Source of the DNA: Tumebacillus permanentifrigoris
Lineage (GTDB): Bacteria > Bacillota > Bacilli > Tumebacillales > Tumebacillaceae
Assembly: GCF_003148565.1 (NCBI RefSeq)
Contig: NZ_QGGL01000005.1
Coordinates: 62,001-126,000 of the forward strand
Reading direction: 5' to 3'
DNA length: 64,000 nucleotides
Positions 1 through 7,641 of the stretch are shown in pieces. Positions within the stretch are counted from its first letter, which is position 1. Every line of letters begins with the position of its first letter. The notes below the pieces were generated by a model. It ran no database searches. It saw nothing but the letters and a program-made list of their open reading frames with translations, and was not told the origin of the DNA. Both the position numbers and the translations under genes were made by a program.

Positions 1-1031
1 GGAGATTCCATGCCTTTTTCCAAGAGCAGTCGCTCCTTGAGCGAGGTCATATGTTTCAGTTCCTTCCAAAGCGGTTCTGAATCGGGTAGCGCAGCATGTG
101 CCACTTCCGTCCAGTAACGGGCGCACTCGCGATATTGCGTGGCGACGTTGAGCAGTTCCGGTTCGTTCAAGACCTCTGCTGCTTCGGTTAAAAACGCAGC
201 GTACAACTCGCGCATCGCCCCACCGCCATTGCCGATTTCCAAGTAGCGGAACGTCGAAAACAAGCCTTGGAACAAGTCTGCATCGGTAGCGAATACCTGT
301 GGCCAGCCTTTTTTGTTTTTGGGATCATTCACTACGTTCGCCCACTTTTCAAGCCCCTTGAGGCCGAAGTTGTTGACGGGTGTGGGCGGGTTCAGCATGT
401 TTTCAAAACAGGCACGGATGCCCGCCACGATTGCCTCGCGAAGATCCAATGGAGATTGATCTGTTGGCGCCAACGTGAGGCTACGGTTTTTCAGGGAGGC
501 GATTCCCGCACGAGCTCTCGAAAGCGCCTCCGGTTTGATGGTAAGCGGCACGGAGGCTCGATCTGCAATTTCATATACGCCCTCTTGTTCGTGAAAGCCC
601 GTCACGACGACCGCATAATCAGCGTACATTTCGTTCGTACCACTATACGGCAGTCCGCCCCAGCATAGATTCAGGAGAACAGGTGTCCCCTGCTCCAGCG
701 CTTGACGGAGGTTTTTCTCTGCCACTTTTTCAGACATGGACGTTTTCACGACGGTCTGGACGCCGACCCGTTGGTAGAGGTTGTCCATCAACGCGCCGAA
801 TTTCGTTTTGTAGCGGTGTGCAGTCCCGATGTACATACTGGGAGGGTGTCCCTCGTACTCAAAATTGAAATACATAAAGCCGATGCCGCCGCTGATCCCA
901 AAAAGCATCGCCTCACTGAGCGGCCTGCCGTTGTGAGCAGCGACCAGTCCGGCCCGATCAAATAGGTGACGCGCTGCCGTCGTCTCGCAATAGACCCCGC
1001 CTAGTCGCAGGTCTTCATTTTGTTTTATCAT
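1..1031 (-). CDS. BtrH_N/DUF4872-type protein, 3' end off the window
   Basis: This frame is open from ATG 1031 to the window edge (343 codons seen), so the C-terminus is missing. The product begins MIKQNEDLRLGGVYCETTA and carries a Gly-rich segment (LFGISGGIGF), a 'TPVLLNLCWGG' segment and a 'YAVVVTGF' segment. This is the pattern of the butirosin BtrH N-terminal (papain-like acyltransferase) family followed by a DUF4872-type helical half. BtrH itself transfers an acyl group from a carrier protein to an aminoglycoside; relatives occur in peptide natural-product clusters. The SD GGAGG sits 5 nt before the ATG, and a TATAAT box lies at 1063-1068. It lies downstream of a lanthipeptide-like precursor gene on the same strand, so a role in that pathway is inferred. 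Family assignment is from pattern recognition only. Confidence 0.75.
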   Translation of the reverse strand, partial: MIKQNEDLRLGGVYCETTAARHLFDRAGLVAAHNGRPLSEAMLFGISGGIGFMYFNFEYEGHPPSMYIGTAHRYKTKFGALMDNLYQRVGVQTVVKTSMSEKVAEKNLRQALEQGTPVLLNLCWGGLPYSGTNEMYADYAVVVTGFHEQEGVYEIADRASVPLTIKPEALSRARAGIASLKNRSLTLAPTDQSPLDLREAIVAGIRACFENMLNPPTPVNNFGLKGLEKWANVVNDPKNKKGWPQVFATDADLFQGLFSTFRYLEIGNGGGAMRELYAAFLTEAAEVLNEPELLNVATQYRECARYWTEVAHAALPDSEPLWKELKHMTSLKERLLLEKGMES

Positions 1032-1062
1032 GAGTGCCTCCAGATTAGAACTAGTTTACAGA

Positions 1063-1068
1063 ATTATA
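1063..1068 (-). promoter_or_regulatory. -10 box upstream of the BtrH_N-type gene
   Basis: A perfect TATAAT lies about 30 nt upstream of the ATG. A TTGACA occurs at 1079-1084, but only 10 nt away, which is too close for a standard sigma-A promoter. This may be a -10-only promoter, or chance. Confidence 0.35.
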
Positions 1069-1299
1069 ACGATTCACATGTCAAAAGGGAAGGGGTTGAG
1101 GGTTTGGCGGATGGCGAGGAAGTGGAGGTCTGTATTTCGGCTGGTCTTGTTATGATAGCTCCACTTTCCAATATTTGGTTGATCACCGGCTCTGATACAG
1201 GTAAATAATAGGAGCAGGTCTCATTTGACCTACCCTCTCGTTGCAAAGTTCATGACCGCCTTCTCAAGCTAAGATTCACACTCCAGTTCCCTTAAAGAC

Positions 1300-1341
1300 A
1301 AAAACCATCACCCGTTCGATTCAGAACAGGTGATGGTTTTT
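1300..1341 (-). terminator. Strong hairpin terminator after the lanthipeptide-like precursor
   Basis: Arms AAAAACCATCACC (1300-1312) and its exact complement (1329-1341) form a 13-bp stem with U-tracts on both sides. It lies between the small precursor gene and the BtrH_N-type gene. That is where lantibiotic operons often place a partial terminator that keeps precursor mRNA in excess. Confidence 0.8.
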
Positions 1342-1376
1342 GCAATCTACGACCGGCAGGATTATCAGCAGGCCTC

Positions 1377-1502
1377 CTACATATCTGCAGGTCGGCAAGA
1401 GGAGAGCGAGAAACATAGCTCTCCTGTCCAGAGGGGAACCACACCTGCACTAGCTACGCTGGTTGGTTTTACTTGAACGTCGAGATCAAAGAAGTTTTCC
1501 AT
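1377..1502 (-). CDS. Class I lanthipeptide-like precursor peptide (41 aa)
   Basis: ATG 1502 lies 8 nt after a strong SD (GGAGGTGG) and opens a 41-codon frame ending TAG at 1377-1379. The N-terminus reads MENFFDLDVQV, and FDLDVQV is the class I lanthipeptide leader box (F-N/D-L-D) recognised by LanB/LanC enzymes, very close to the epidermin/gallidermin leader. The C-terminal half holds seven Ser/Thr and exactly two Cys (C30, C36). Each Cys is preceded four residues earlier by Thr26 (TGELC) or Ser32 (SLSSC), the same i,i+4 spacing as nisin ring A. The gene has its own sigma-A promoter and terminator. No LanB/LanC/LanT gene is visible; they would have to lie left of the window. The exact leader cleavage site cannot be read. 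Confidence 0.75.
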   Translation of the reverse strand: MENFFDLDVQVKPTSVASAGVVPLWTGELCFSLSSCRPADM

Positions 1503-1570
1503 TCGAATCCACCTCCTATAGGTTCATACTGACCAAGGTTGTATGTCTCAGTTGTTAGGTGAGTTCACAT

Positions 1571-1592
1571 TTGTTAAAAGAATTTCTAACAA
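1571..1592. promoter_or_regulatory. Dyad element in the leader of the lanthipeptide-like gene
   Basis: TTGTTA (1571-1576) and TAACAA (1587-1592) form an imperfect dyad between the predicted transcription start (about 1601) and the SD. It could be an operator or an mRNA stem. Six-base arms make this weak evidence. Confidence 0.3.
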
Positions 1593-1607
1593 AGTTCTCT
1601 CAAATCT

Positions 1608-1637
1608 GTTATAGCACAGGTAGAACAATAATTTCAA
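1608..1637 (-). promoter_or_regulatory. Sigma-A promoter of the lanthipeptide-like precursor
   Basis: -35 TTGAAA (1632-1637), an 18-nt spacer and -10 TATAAC (1608-1613), with a TG one base upstream of the -10 (extended -10). Predicted start is near 1601, giving a leader of about 100 nt. Confidence 0.7.
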
Positions 1638-1639
1638 GA

Positions 1640-1945
1640 TGATTATGAAAATTGTGATATTTCGTTGAAATCATTCAAATCCAGTTCCAGTAGCGCTTGC
1701 GTCTCGCTTGTTGGCACACCCAATCAGTCTTCTTACATCGTCCCCGCCGACTGTTTCCCCCGAAACCAAAACCGTTCCGCCAAAATCCCTGCATTGCGAC
1801 TATCTCAAACACATTTCTCTACACACAAAAACGCGCCAGAACCCAGTCCCAGCGCGACTTCTACAATATGGAATAGCGGGATTCGAACAGAAGCAAGAAA
1901 GCAAATGTTTTGCAATTATACGCATAAAAAAATGATAACAATCTC
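1640..1945. other. Non-coding stretch with a decayed terminator
   Basis: I see no convincing gene here. On the minus strand a short GC stem (CGCGC 1832-1836 with GCGCG 1852-1856) is followed by a T-run and resembles a degraded relative of the terminator at 5687-5726. A 'GGGATTCGAAC' string near 1880 recalls a tRNA T-arm, but no cloverleaf can be built around it. Confidence 0.4.
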
Positions 1946-1974
1946 TAGAATACTAGATTTATCCATGTTATACT
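1946..1974 (+). promoter_or_regulatory. Promoter of the FN3-repeat surface protein
   Basis: Extended -10 TGTTATACT (TATACT at 1969-1974) lies 17 nt from a weak -35 TAGAAT (1946-1951). It is about 70 nt upstream of the start codon on the correct strand. Confidence 0.5.
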
Positions 1975-2046
1975 CGTTGAGAATCCTAGGAAATACTGGA
2001 TTTTAATTTTGTGTGAGCAAGAGACTTTCAGGTGGAGTGTGACTTC

Positions 2047-5000
2047 ATGAAAAATTGGAAAAAAGTACGATCGAAAGTGTGGCAAAGCGGCTTGACTGTG
2101 CTTAGTGCACTGCTGTTGGTTTCGGCAAACACAACTTTAGATTTTTCCACGTCAACTGCGTATGCAGCGACGGGACCTGTAACGCTTAGCGGGACTGCTG
2201 GCAACGCAGTAGTCACATTGAACTGGGCACCTGTCACAGACGCAACTGGGTACTACGTCTACCGAAACGGTACAAAAATTACAAGCACACCAGTCACAGA
2301 CACCACCTATGTGGACACGACGGTCATCAATGGCACGACGTTTTCCTACACGGTCTCGGCGATCATTGGGAATACGACGTCGGACCCGTCAAACGCTGTG
2401 AACCTCTTGCCGAAATCGACACCGGGGCTCTTGCGAGGGCTCGCGTCCACCTCAGGTGTAACGAACCTGACGGACGGCGACAATGCAACGTTCTCTTACT
2501 ACGGCTACAATAACACCCAAACCTTCGTCCTGCCTACCCCGGCGACGGTAACGGGACTGAACTCGTATGGGCATGGGTATTTCCGGATCAAATTGTATGA
2601 CACGGCAGGTACGCTGTTGGGTACCTACACACCGTCCGCTTCGCCCGTCAACGCTTTCACGGCTCTCAATTTCCAACACGTAGCCAAAGTAGTCGTGACG
2701 AATACCTCTCCCACGTACTCGGCCAACATGTATGATCTCGATCTGAGTGGCACTCCAGATTCCAATACCATCCCAACCGGTCTTGCTGCAACCACTAGCG
2801 ATGCCCGAGTTTCCCTTACTTGGAGTTCAGTGCCTGGTGTTACTCAGTTTAATCTGTACAGAGACGGGGTTCAGTCGAGCAACAAGATCAACACCTCGCC
2901 CATTACGGACACCACATTTACAGACACCAACGTGATCAACGGCAACACCTACACCTACTACCTCGCCCCGATCACAGCATCCGGTGAGGGATTGCTGAGC
3001 ACCGTTTCAGCCTTGCCGAAGTCACCGGCTGGTTTGCTGCGAGGGCTCGCGTCCACCACGGGCGTGACGAACCTGACGGACGGCGACAATGCAACGTTCT
3101 CTTACTACGGCTTCAACAACAACCAAACCTTCGTCCTGCCTACCCCAGCGACCGTAACGGGACTGAACTCGTATGGGCATGGGTATTTCCGGATCAAATT
3201 GTACGACACGGCAGGTACGCTGTTGGGTACCTACACACCGTCCGGCTCGCCCGTCAACGCTTTCACGGCTCTCAATTTCCAACACGTAGCCAAAGTAGTC
3301 GTGACGAATACCTCTCCCACGTACTCGGCCAACATGTATGATCTCGATCTGACAGGCACTCCGGATGCCAATGCCTACCCAACCGGTCTTGCTGCAACCG
3401 CTAGCGATGCACGAGTTTCCCTTACTTGGAGCTCAGTGCCTGGTGTTACTCAGTTTAATCTGTACAAAGATGGGGTTCAGCCGAGCAACAAGATCAACAC
3501 CTCGCCCATTACGGACACCACATTTGTAGACACCAACGTGATCAACGGCAACACCTACACCTACTACCTCGCCCCGATCACAGCATCCGGTGAGGGATTG
3601 CTGAGCACCGTTTCAGCCTTGCCGAAGTCACCGGCTGGTTTGCTGCGAGGGCTCGCGTCCACCACGGGCGTGACGAACCTGACGGACGGCGACAATGCAA
3701 CGTTCTCTTTCCTCGGCTTCAACAACAACCAAACCTTCGTCCTGCCTACCCCGGCGACCGTAACGGGACTGAACTCGTATGGGCATGGGTATTTCCGGAT
3801 CAAATTGTACGACACGGCAGGTACGCTGTTGGGTACCTACACACCGTCCGCTTCGCCCGTCAACGCTTTCACGGCTCTCAATTTCCAACACGTAGCCAAA
3901 GTAGTCGTGACGAATACCTCTCCCACGTACTCGGCCAACATGTATGATCTCGATCTGACAGGCACTCCGGATGCCAATACCATCCCAGCCGGTCTTGCTG
4001 CAACCTCTAGCGATGCCCGGGTTTCCCTTACTTGGAGTTCAGTGCCTGGTGTTACTCAGTATAATCTGTACAGAGACGGGGTTCAGTCGAGCAACAAGAT
4101 CAACACCTCGCCCATTACGGACACCACATTTATTGACACGAACGTGATCAACGGCAACACCTACACCTACTACCTCGCCCCGATCACAACATCCGGTGAG
4201 GGATTGCTGAGCACCGTTTCAGCCTTGCCAAAGTCACCGGCTGGTTTGCTGCGAGGGCTCGCGTCCACCACGGGCGTGACGAACCTGACGGACGGCGACA
4301 ATGCAACGTTCTCTTACTACGGCTACAACAACAACCAAACCTTTGTCCTGCCTACCCCAGCGACCGTGACGGGACTGAACTCGTATGGGCATGGGTATTT
4401 CCGGATCAAATTGTATGACACGGCAGGTACGCTGTTGGGTACCTACACACCGTCCGCCTCGCCCGTCAACGCTTTCACGGCTCTCAATTTCCAACACGTA
4501 GCCAAAGTAGTCGTGACGAATACCTCTCCCACGTACTCGGCCAACATGTATGATCTCGATCTGAGAGGCACACCGGATGCTTACCCACCGAATGCTCCCG
4601 TCGATCTCACAGGCCAAGCCGGGGATGCTCAAGCTACCCTGACTTGGAAAACATCCGCGTCGGCTACGGGTTACAACCTTTTCCGTGACGGGGTGAAGGT
4701 GAATACCTCTCCCCTCACAGACACAACTTTTACGGACACAGGTCTCGTTAACGGAACTAACTACGTGTACTTTGTGACGGCAATCAACGACGCGGGGGAA
4801 TCCGCACCTTCCAATACTGTGAATGTAATCCCCGTCCCCATCCTCGTGGCCCCGAGTGACTTGACGGGTACGGCAGGGGATGCACAGGTCGCTCTGACTT
4901 GGACCGCGCCAGATGGAGCTGTGAGTTACAACGTCTACCGAGACGGCGTGCTAATCAACACGGCTCCTGTGACGAGCACGACCTTTGTCGACGCCAATCT

Positions 5001-5670
5001 GACAAATGGCACGTCCTACACGTATTACGTCACCGCCGTGAACACAGGCGGCGAATCGGCAGCGTCGAACACGATTTCGTTGACGCCGATGGCATCTTCG
5101 AACTTGCTGATTAACCCAAGCTTTGAAAATGGCACCGCTTCTGACACAACTGGCTTGCAGGTCGGGAAAAATTGGACGTCCTATGTACCTACTGGTGCCG
5201 TCCCGGATCTCGCTGTCGTCACGTCCCCCGTCTATTCGGGAAGGTACGCACAAAAAGTGGCGGGTTCCGGGATTCCCAACGGTTCCGCCATCGATGTCTA
5301 CCAATCCGTTGCAGCACGAGCAAACACAGCCTATACCGTCAGCGGTATGTACAACATCGAAAGCTTAAACAATGCCTTTGTGCAACTCTACATCGATTTC
5401 TACGACGTCGATGGGCATTTTATCAAATCAAACTCCGTTAAATACGGTGTGACCGTCCCGAGCTACATGCAATTGACGGACAACGATACCGAGCCGGGCT
5501 ATATGCTGATGGCGAACACCTTGACCACCACGGGCTATGTACAGTTGACGAGAAGCATTATCACCCCGGCGAACACGGCGTCGTTCCGCCTATATGCAGT
5601 ACTCCGCGCATCAGCAAACAACGCATCGGGCACGTTCTACGTGGATGACCTGAGCGTGGTTCAAAACTAA
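2047..5670 (+). CDS. Secreted multi-domain FN3-repeat protein with C-terminal CBM-like domain (1207 aa)
   Basis: ATG 2047 is chosen over the upstream GTG at 2032 because AGGTGGAG (2030-2037) is a good SD for it. Residues 1-40 are a signal peptide (KK-rich start, hydrophobic core, cleavage near AYA-AT). One FN3 domain follows. Then come four copies of a roughly 110-aa beta-type domain (GLLRGLAST...YDLDL) alternating with three FN3 domains, in an exact 606-bp period. Two further diverged FN3 domains and a C-terminal carbohydrate-binding-like beta-sandwich (NLLINPSFENG ... FYVDDLSV) end the protein. There is no LPXTG motif and no S-layer homology domain, so it is probably secreted or held non-covalently. 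No catalytic domain is seen; binding to polysaccharide is inferred. Confidence 0.85.
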   Translation: MKNWKKVRSKVWQSGLTVLSALLLVSANTTLDFSTSTAYAATGPVTLSGTAGNAVVTLNWAPVTDATGYYVYRNGTKITSTPVTDTTYVDTTVINGTTFSYTVSAIIGNTTSDPSNAVNLLPKSTPGLLRGLASTSGVTNLTDGDNATFSYYGYNNTQTFVLPTPATVTGLNSYGHGYFRIKLYDTAGTLLGTYTPSASPVNAFTALNFQHVAKVVVTNTSPTYSANMYDLDLSGTPDSNTIPTGLAATTSDARVSLTWSSVPGVTQFNLYRDGVQSSNKINTSPITDTTFTDTNVINGNTYTYYLAPITASGEGLLSTVSALPKSPAGLLRGLASTTGVTNLTDGDNATFSYYGFNNNQTFVLPTPATVTGLNSYGHGYFRIKLYDTAGTLLGTYTPSGSPVNAFTALNFQHVAKVVVTNTSPTYSANMYDLDLTGTPDANAYPTGLAATASDARVSLTWSSVPGVTQFNLYKDGVQPSNKINTSPITDTTFVDTNVINGNTYTYYLAPITASGEGLLSTVSALPKSPAGLLRGLASTTGVTNLTDGDNATFSFLGFNNNQTFVLPTPATVTGLNSYGHGYFRIKLYDTAGTLLGTYTPSASPVNAFTALNFQHVAKVVVTNTSPTYSANMYDLDLTGTPDANTIPAGLAATSSDARVSLTWSSVPGVTQYNLYRDGVQSSNKINTSPITDTTFIDTNVINGNTYTYYLAPITTSGEGLLSTVSALPKSPAGLLRGLASTTGVTNLTDGDNATFSYYGYNNNQTFVLPTPATVTGLNSYGHGYFRIKLYDTAGTLLGTYTPSASPVNAFTALNFQHVAKVVVTNTSPTYSANMYDLDLRGTPDAYPPNAPVDLTGQAGDAQATLTWKTSASATGYNLFRDGVKVNTSPLTDTTFTDTGLVNGTNYVYFVTAINDAGESAPSNTVNVIPVPILVAPSDLTGTAGDAQVALTWTAPDGAVSYNVYRDGVLINTAPVTSTTFVDANLTNGTSYTYYVTAVNTGGESAASNTISLTPMASSNLLINPSFENGTASDTTGLQVGKNWTSYVPTGAVPDLAVVTSPVYSGRYAQKVAGSGIPNGSAIDVYQSVAARANTAYTVSGMYNIESLNNAFVQLYIDFYDVDGHFIKSNSVKYGVTVPSYMQLTDNDTEPGYMLMANTLTTTGYVQLTRSIITPANTASFRLYAVLRASANNASGTFYVDDLSVVQN
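2428..4590 (+). repeat. 606-bp tandem repeats within the FN3 gene
   Basis: The string GAGGGCTCGCG recurs at about 2435, 3041, 3647 and 4253, an exact 606-bp spacing (202 codons). There are three complete units and a fourth that loses register after the first half. Most of each unit is identical at the DNA level, including synonymous positions, which indicates recent duplication or gene conversion. Confidence 0.9.
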
Positions 5671-5686
5671 ACAGATTCGCACCTCT

Positions 5687-5726
5687 GCAAAAAACGCGTC
5701 AGAACTAAGTTCTGACGCGTTTTTCT
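5687..5726 (+). terminator. Terminator of the FN3 gene
   Basis: AAAAACGCGTCAGAACT pairs with its complement through TTTTT: a long perfect stem directly after the stop at 5670. It works in both directions. Confidence 0.85.
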
Positions 5727-5797
5727 ACTTGTACGAGTCCTTGGATTGCATCGCAATAAACACAATCCCGCTGGAGACGTTGACCGAAAGTTTCCAT
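5705..5797 (-). pseudogene. N-terminal remnant of an HTH-TPR regulator
   Basis: GGAGGTGG-TTTTT-ATG opens a 30-codon frame starting METFGQRL, which then degenerates and runs into the FN3 terminator. The SD, start and first codons match the intact HTH-TPR regulator at 7638-8930 (SD GAGGTGG, start, ETFGQRLR) almost base for base. It is therefore read as the stub of a deleted paralogue rather than a functional peptide. Confidence 0.6.
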
Positions 5798-5814
5798 AAA
5801 AACCACCTCCACGT

Positions 5815-6042
5815 ATTGTTGTAAGCCACGTCTTTCGTCTTCTGATACAAGTGATACCCGAACGTTTTCCGAAGCGTATGAGTTCCGATCTCGTCTAGTC
5901 CAACCTTATTCGCAACGGTGTTCATAATTCGGTATGCCTGTACCCTCGTATCCTCCTTTTCCGTCTTCTCCTCTGTGATGACAATATTCGGGTTTTCCCT
6001 AAAGTAACACAATAGGCATTGTGTTACATTCATGCGTTCCAT
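5815..6042 (-). pseudogene. Tyrosine recombinase (integrase) fragment
   Basis: The frame encodes RVQAYRIMN and then GTHTLRKTFGYHLYQKTKDVA-type sequence, the region around the HxxR catalytic motif of phage-type tyrosine recombinases. The N-terminal domain, first catalytic Arg and Tyr nucleophile are absent, and the frame continues into the SD of the regulator remnant. This is debris from an integrated element. Confidence 0.75.
6004..6027. promoter_or_regulatory. Perfect 10-bp inverted repeat, operator candidate
   Basis: GTAACACAAT (6004-6013), 4-nt spacer AGGC, ATTGTGTTAC (6018-6027). The half-site TTGTGTT recurs as an opposed pair at 8949-8972 in front of the HTH-TPR regulator. Confidence 0.5.
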
Positions 6043-6056
6043 TAATACATATGATC

Positions 6057-6070
6057 ACATTTCGAAATGT
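6057..6070. promoter_or_regulatory. 14-bp perfect palindrome upstream of a secreted-protein gene
   Basis: ACATTTCGAAATGT, centred about 75 nt before the start of the gene at 6138, is a possible regulator binding site. Confidence 0.4.
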
Positions 6071-6137
6071 ACTTGTAATCCTTTTGAAAAAATTTTAGAA
6101 TTGTAATGACTTGATATATCACAAGGAGGTTAGTTTA

Positions 6138-6563
6138 TTGAACAAAAAAACTACTTTACTCGCAACACTGATTGCTGTAGGTGTAGCTGGTGGTCTGTAC
6201 TTTGGCGTATCTAAGTCCCAAGCGTCTGCAACCCCAGAGCAAGAAGCTAAACAAGCAGTCAAGCAATATGTGGATGGATTGAAAACCGGCAATGTTGACA
6301 AAATCATGCAGTATTCTAAAGACGTTCGATTCAAGAATGACGCTGAACGTAAACAACTTTACAGTAATTTAACAAATGAACAAGACGTTCTGAAAGCCGA
6401 AGTCGTCTCGGTCAAACTTGTTGATGACTCTCACGCAACCTTCGAACTTCACGCAAAGTTAAAGTCCGCTGGAATACAAGACGTAACGCTACCCGTAGTA
6501 AAGGAAGACGGTACGTGGAAAGTTGTGATTGAAGACATTGATCTAAAGAAAAATGCTGAATAG
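6138..6563 (+). CDS. Small secreted NTF2-like protein (141 aa)
   Basis: The TTG start at 6138 is selected by AAGGAGG at 6123-6129. Residues 1-30 form a signal peptide or N-terminal anchor (KK, then LLATLIAVGVAGGLYFGV, then SQASA). The rest has the pattern of a DUF4878/NTF2-like fold: a helical 'EQEAKQAVKQYVDGLKTGNVDKIMQYS' type start followed by alternating strands ending in WKVVIEDI. There is no lipobox Cys. Such domains are common in extracytoplasmic binding proteins, but the ligand is unknown. The stop overlaps the next frame by 11 nt. Confidence 0.65.
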   Translation: MNKKTTLLATLIAVGVAGGLYFGVSKSQASATPEQEAKQAVKQYVDGLKTGNVDKIMQYSKDVRFKNDAERKQLYSNLTNEQDVLKAEVVSVKLVDDSHATFELHAKLKSAGIQDVTLPVVKEDGTWKVVIEDIDLKKNAE

Positions 6564-6822
6564 AAGCGTTGTCACGATTAACGGATGGCAAAGTTCCCCT
6601 AGTGCTGGTACACCGAGCGTAGACTACGAACTTCGTAAATCTGCTTTTTTTGGTTCTTCAAGTGTTGCAACAATTCCGATCTCAGGCACATTCCCCAAAA
6701 ACGGCGCATGGTACACCCGCACCTTTAACTCCATTGCTACAGGTTCTGGGTATTTTATTCGCATGACTCCTAAATCTTCGGTAGGAATGAATGGTGCTGG
6801 CAACGCCTACGATGGTTACTAG
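6553..6822 (+). CDS. Small protein of unknown function, possibly 5'-truncated (89 aa)
   Basis: ATG 6553 lies inside the end of the upstream gene, so translation is probably coupled. The product is rich in Ser, Thr, Gly and aromatics (ELRKSAFFGSS, SGYFIRMTP), like the mature part of small exported beta-proteins, yet it lacks a signal peptide. It may be the C-terminal half of a gene fused by deletion to its neighbour; a loose resemblance to the exported protein at 11719-12072 is noted. A terminator follows at 6840. Confidence 0.45.
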   Translation: MLNRSVVTINGWQSSPSAGTPSVDYELRKSAFFGSSSVATIPISGTFPKNGAWYTRTFNSIATGSGYFIRMTPKSSVGMNGAGNAYDGY

Positions 6823-6839
6823 GTTCACACACACACAAG

Positions 6840-6865
6840 GACGATCCCAGCGGGGTCGTCTTTTT
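6840..6865 (+). terminator. Terminator after the small secreted-protein pair
   Basis: GACGATCCC, loop AGC, GGGGTCGTC, then TTTTT; one G-U pair. Confidence 0.8.
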
Positions 6866-6950
6866 ACTTGCCAGCCTGCTCTCTCTACGGAAGTTAGCGT
6901 ACCTATGGCACTCATGAAGATCAAACATCTACCAACCAGATTAGCCAAAC

Positions 6951-6977
6951 AAAAAGGACAACCTTCTAGGTTGCCCT
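6951..6977 (-). terminator. Terminator of the HTH-TPR operon
   Basis: On the minus strand GGCAACCT-AGA-AGGTTGTCC is followed by TTTTT; located 80 nt after the stop of the gene at 7057. Confidence 0.75.
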
Positions 6978-7056
6978 ACTTAATCATGCGTTCCCCAGTT
7001 CCAATCCTACCTGTTGACTCATCAACATCTCAATCGCCACTTTGGGCGTTGGAGCT

Positions 7057-7641
7057 TCAAACTCGATTCCCTTCCACTTCCATTTTCCGAAGTACAGCTG
7101 CAATGTTTTTTTGTACCAAATTACACTCAGTATCTGTTCGGGTTGAGATCATTTCAAGAAGTTCCTCGATCTGTTCCATCAGTCCATTCTGCTGGAATAT
7201 CTCCATTGCCTTGCAGATGAGTTCACAGGCCGTTTGTGTCTTGTTCCGTGCCAGTAGGAGATAGGCAAGGTTCTTATAGGCTCTACCACGTTCAGGATGT
7301 TTCTGTGGTGCGATTCGCAAGGCATCAGCTACATAACGCCGCGCATCAGCTAGAAAGATTGATCCGTTCTCCGAAGCCCAATAGTTGATTAGACTTTCCT
7401 CTGCACGACTGTTTAGGTTGGTAACCACCCGAATCATGGAGAGGTGATCTAACAGTACCTCCAAGTCCAATTCTACGGTTGAGTCGTTGCCGTATTCTCG
7501 TGCCATGTTTGCACGTTCAACGGGATTGATCCGCTGGAGGGAATGTCCGAACGATTGCTCCAATAGTAACAGGAGGAGGTGTGAGCCAGAATCAGTACGG
7601 ACAAACTCGCTGACGTTTTTCGGCAAAACAACCTGACTCAT
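7057..7641 (-). CDS. TPR-like helical protein translationally coupled to the HTH-TPR regulator (194 aa)
   Basis: ATG 7641 overlaps the stop of the upstream regulator (ATGA) and has its own SD (AAGGGGGA). The product is all helical by appearance. It has TPR-like segments in its second half (AYKNLAYLLLARNKTQTACELICKAM-type pattern) and a hydrophobic LLLLLLEQ stretch near residue 25. There is no signal peptide. Tight coupling suggests it works with the regulator, for example as a modulator; I do not recognise a named family. Confidence 0.6.
   Translation of the reverse strand: MSQVVLPKNVSEFVRTDSGSHLLLLLLEQSFGHSLQRINPVERANMAREYGNDSTVELDLEVLLDHLSMIRVVTNLNSRAEESLINYWASENGSIFLADARRYVADALRIAPQKHPERGRAYKNLAYLLLARNKTQTACELICKAMEIFQQNGLMEQIEELLEMISTRTDTECNLVQKNIAAVLRKMEVEGNRV

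Noticed and set aside
1063-1084. TTGACA and TATAAT pair as a full promoter
   Set aside because: The spacer is only 10 nt; listed only as a -10 candidate.
1064-1246. 60-codon minus-strand frame between precursor and BtrH_N-type gene as a second precursor
   Set aside because: No SD at its start, no FxLD-type leader, and composition fits chance.
1870-1895. tRNA-like GGGATTCGAAC string that might mark an attachment site
   Set aside because: No acceptor, D or anticodon arm can be formed around it and no matching repeat was found.
2452-4632. Four similar antisense frames inside the FN3 gene
   Set aside because: They recur only because the gene itself is a 606-bp repeat; no SD in front of any.
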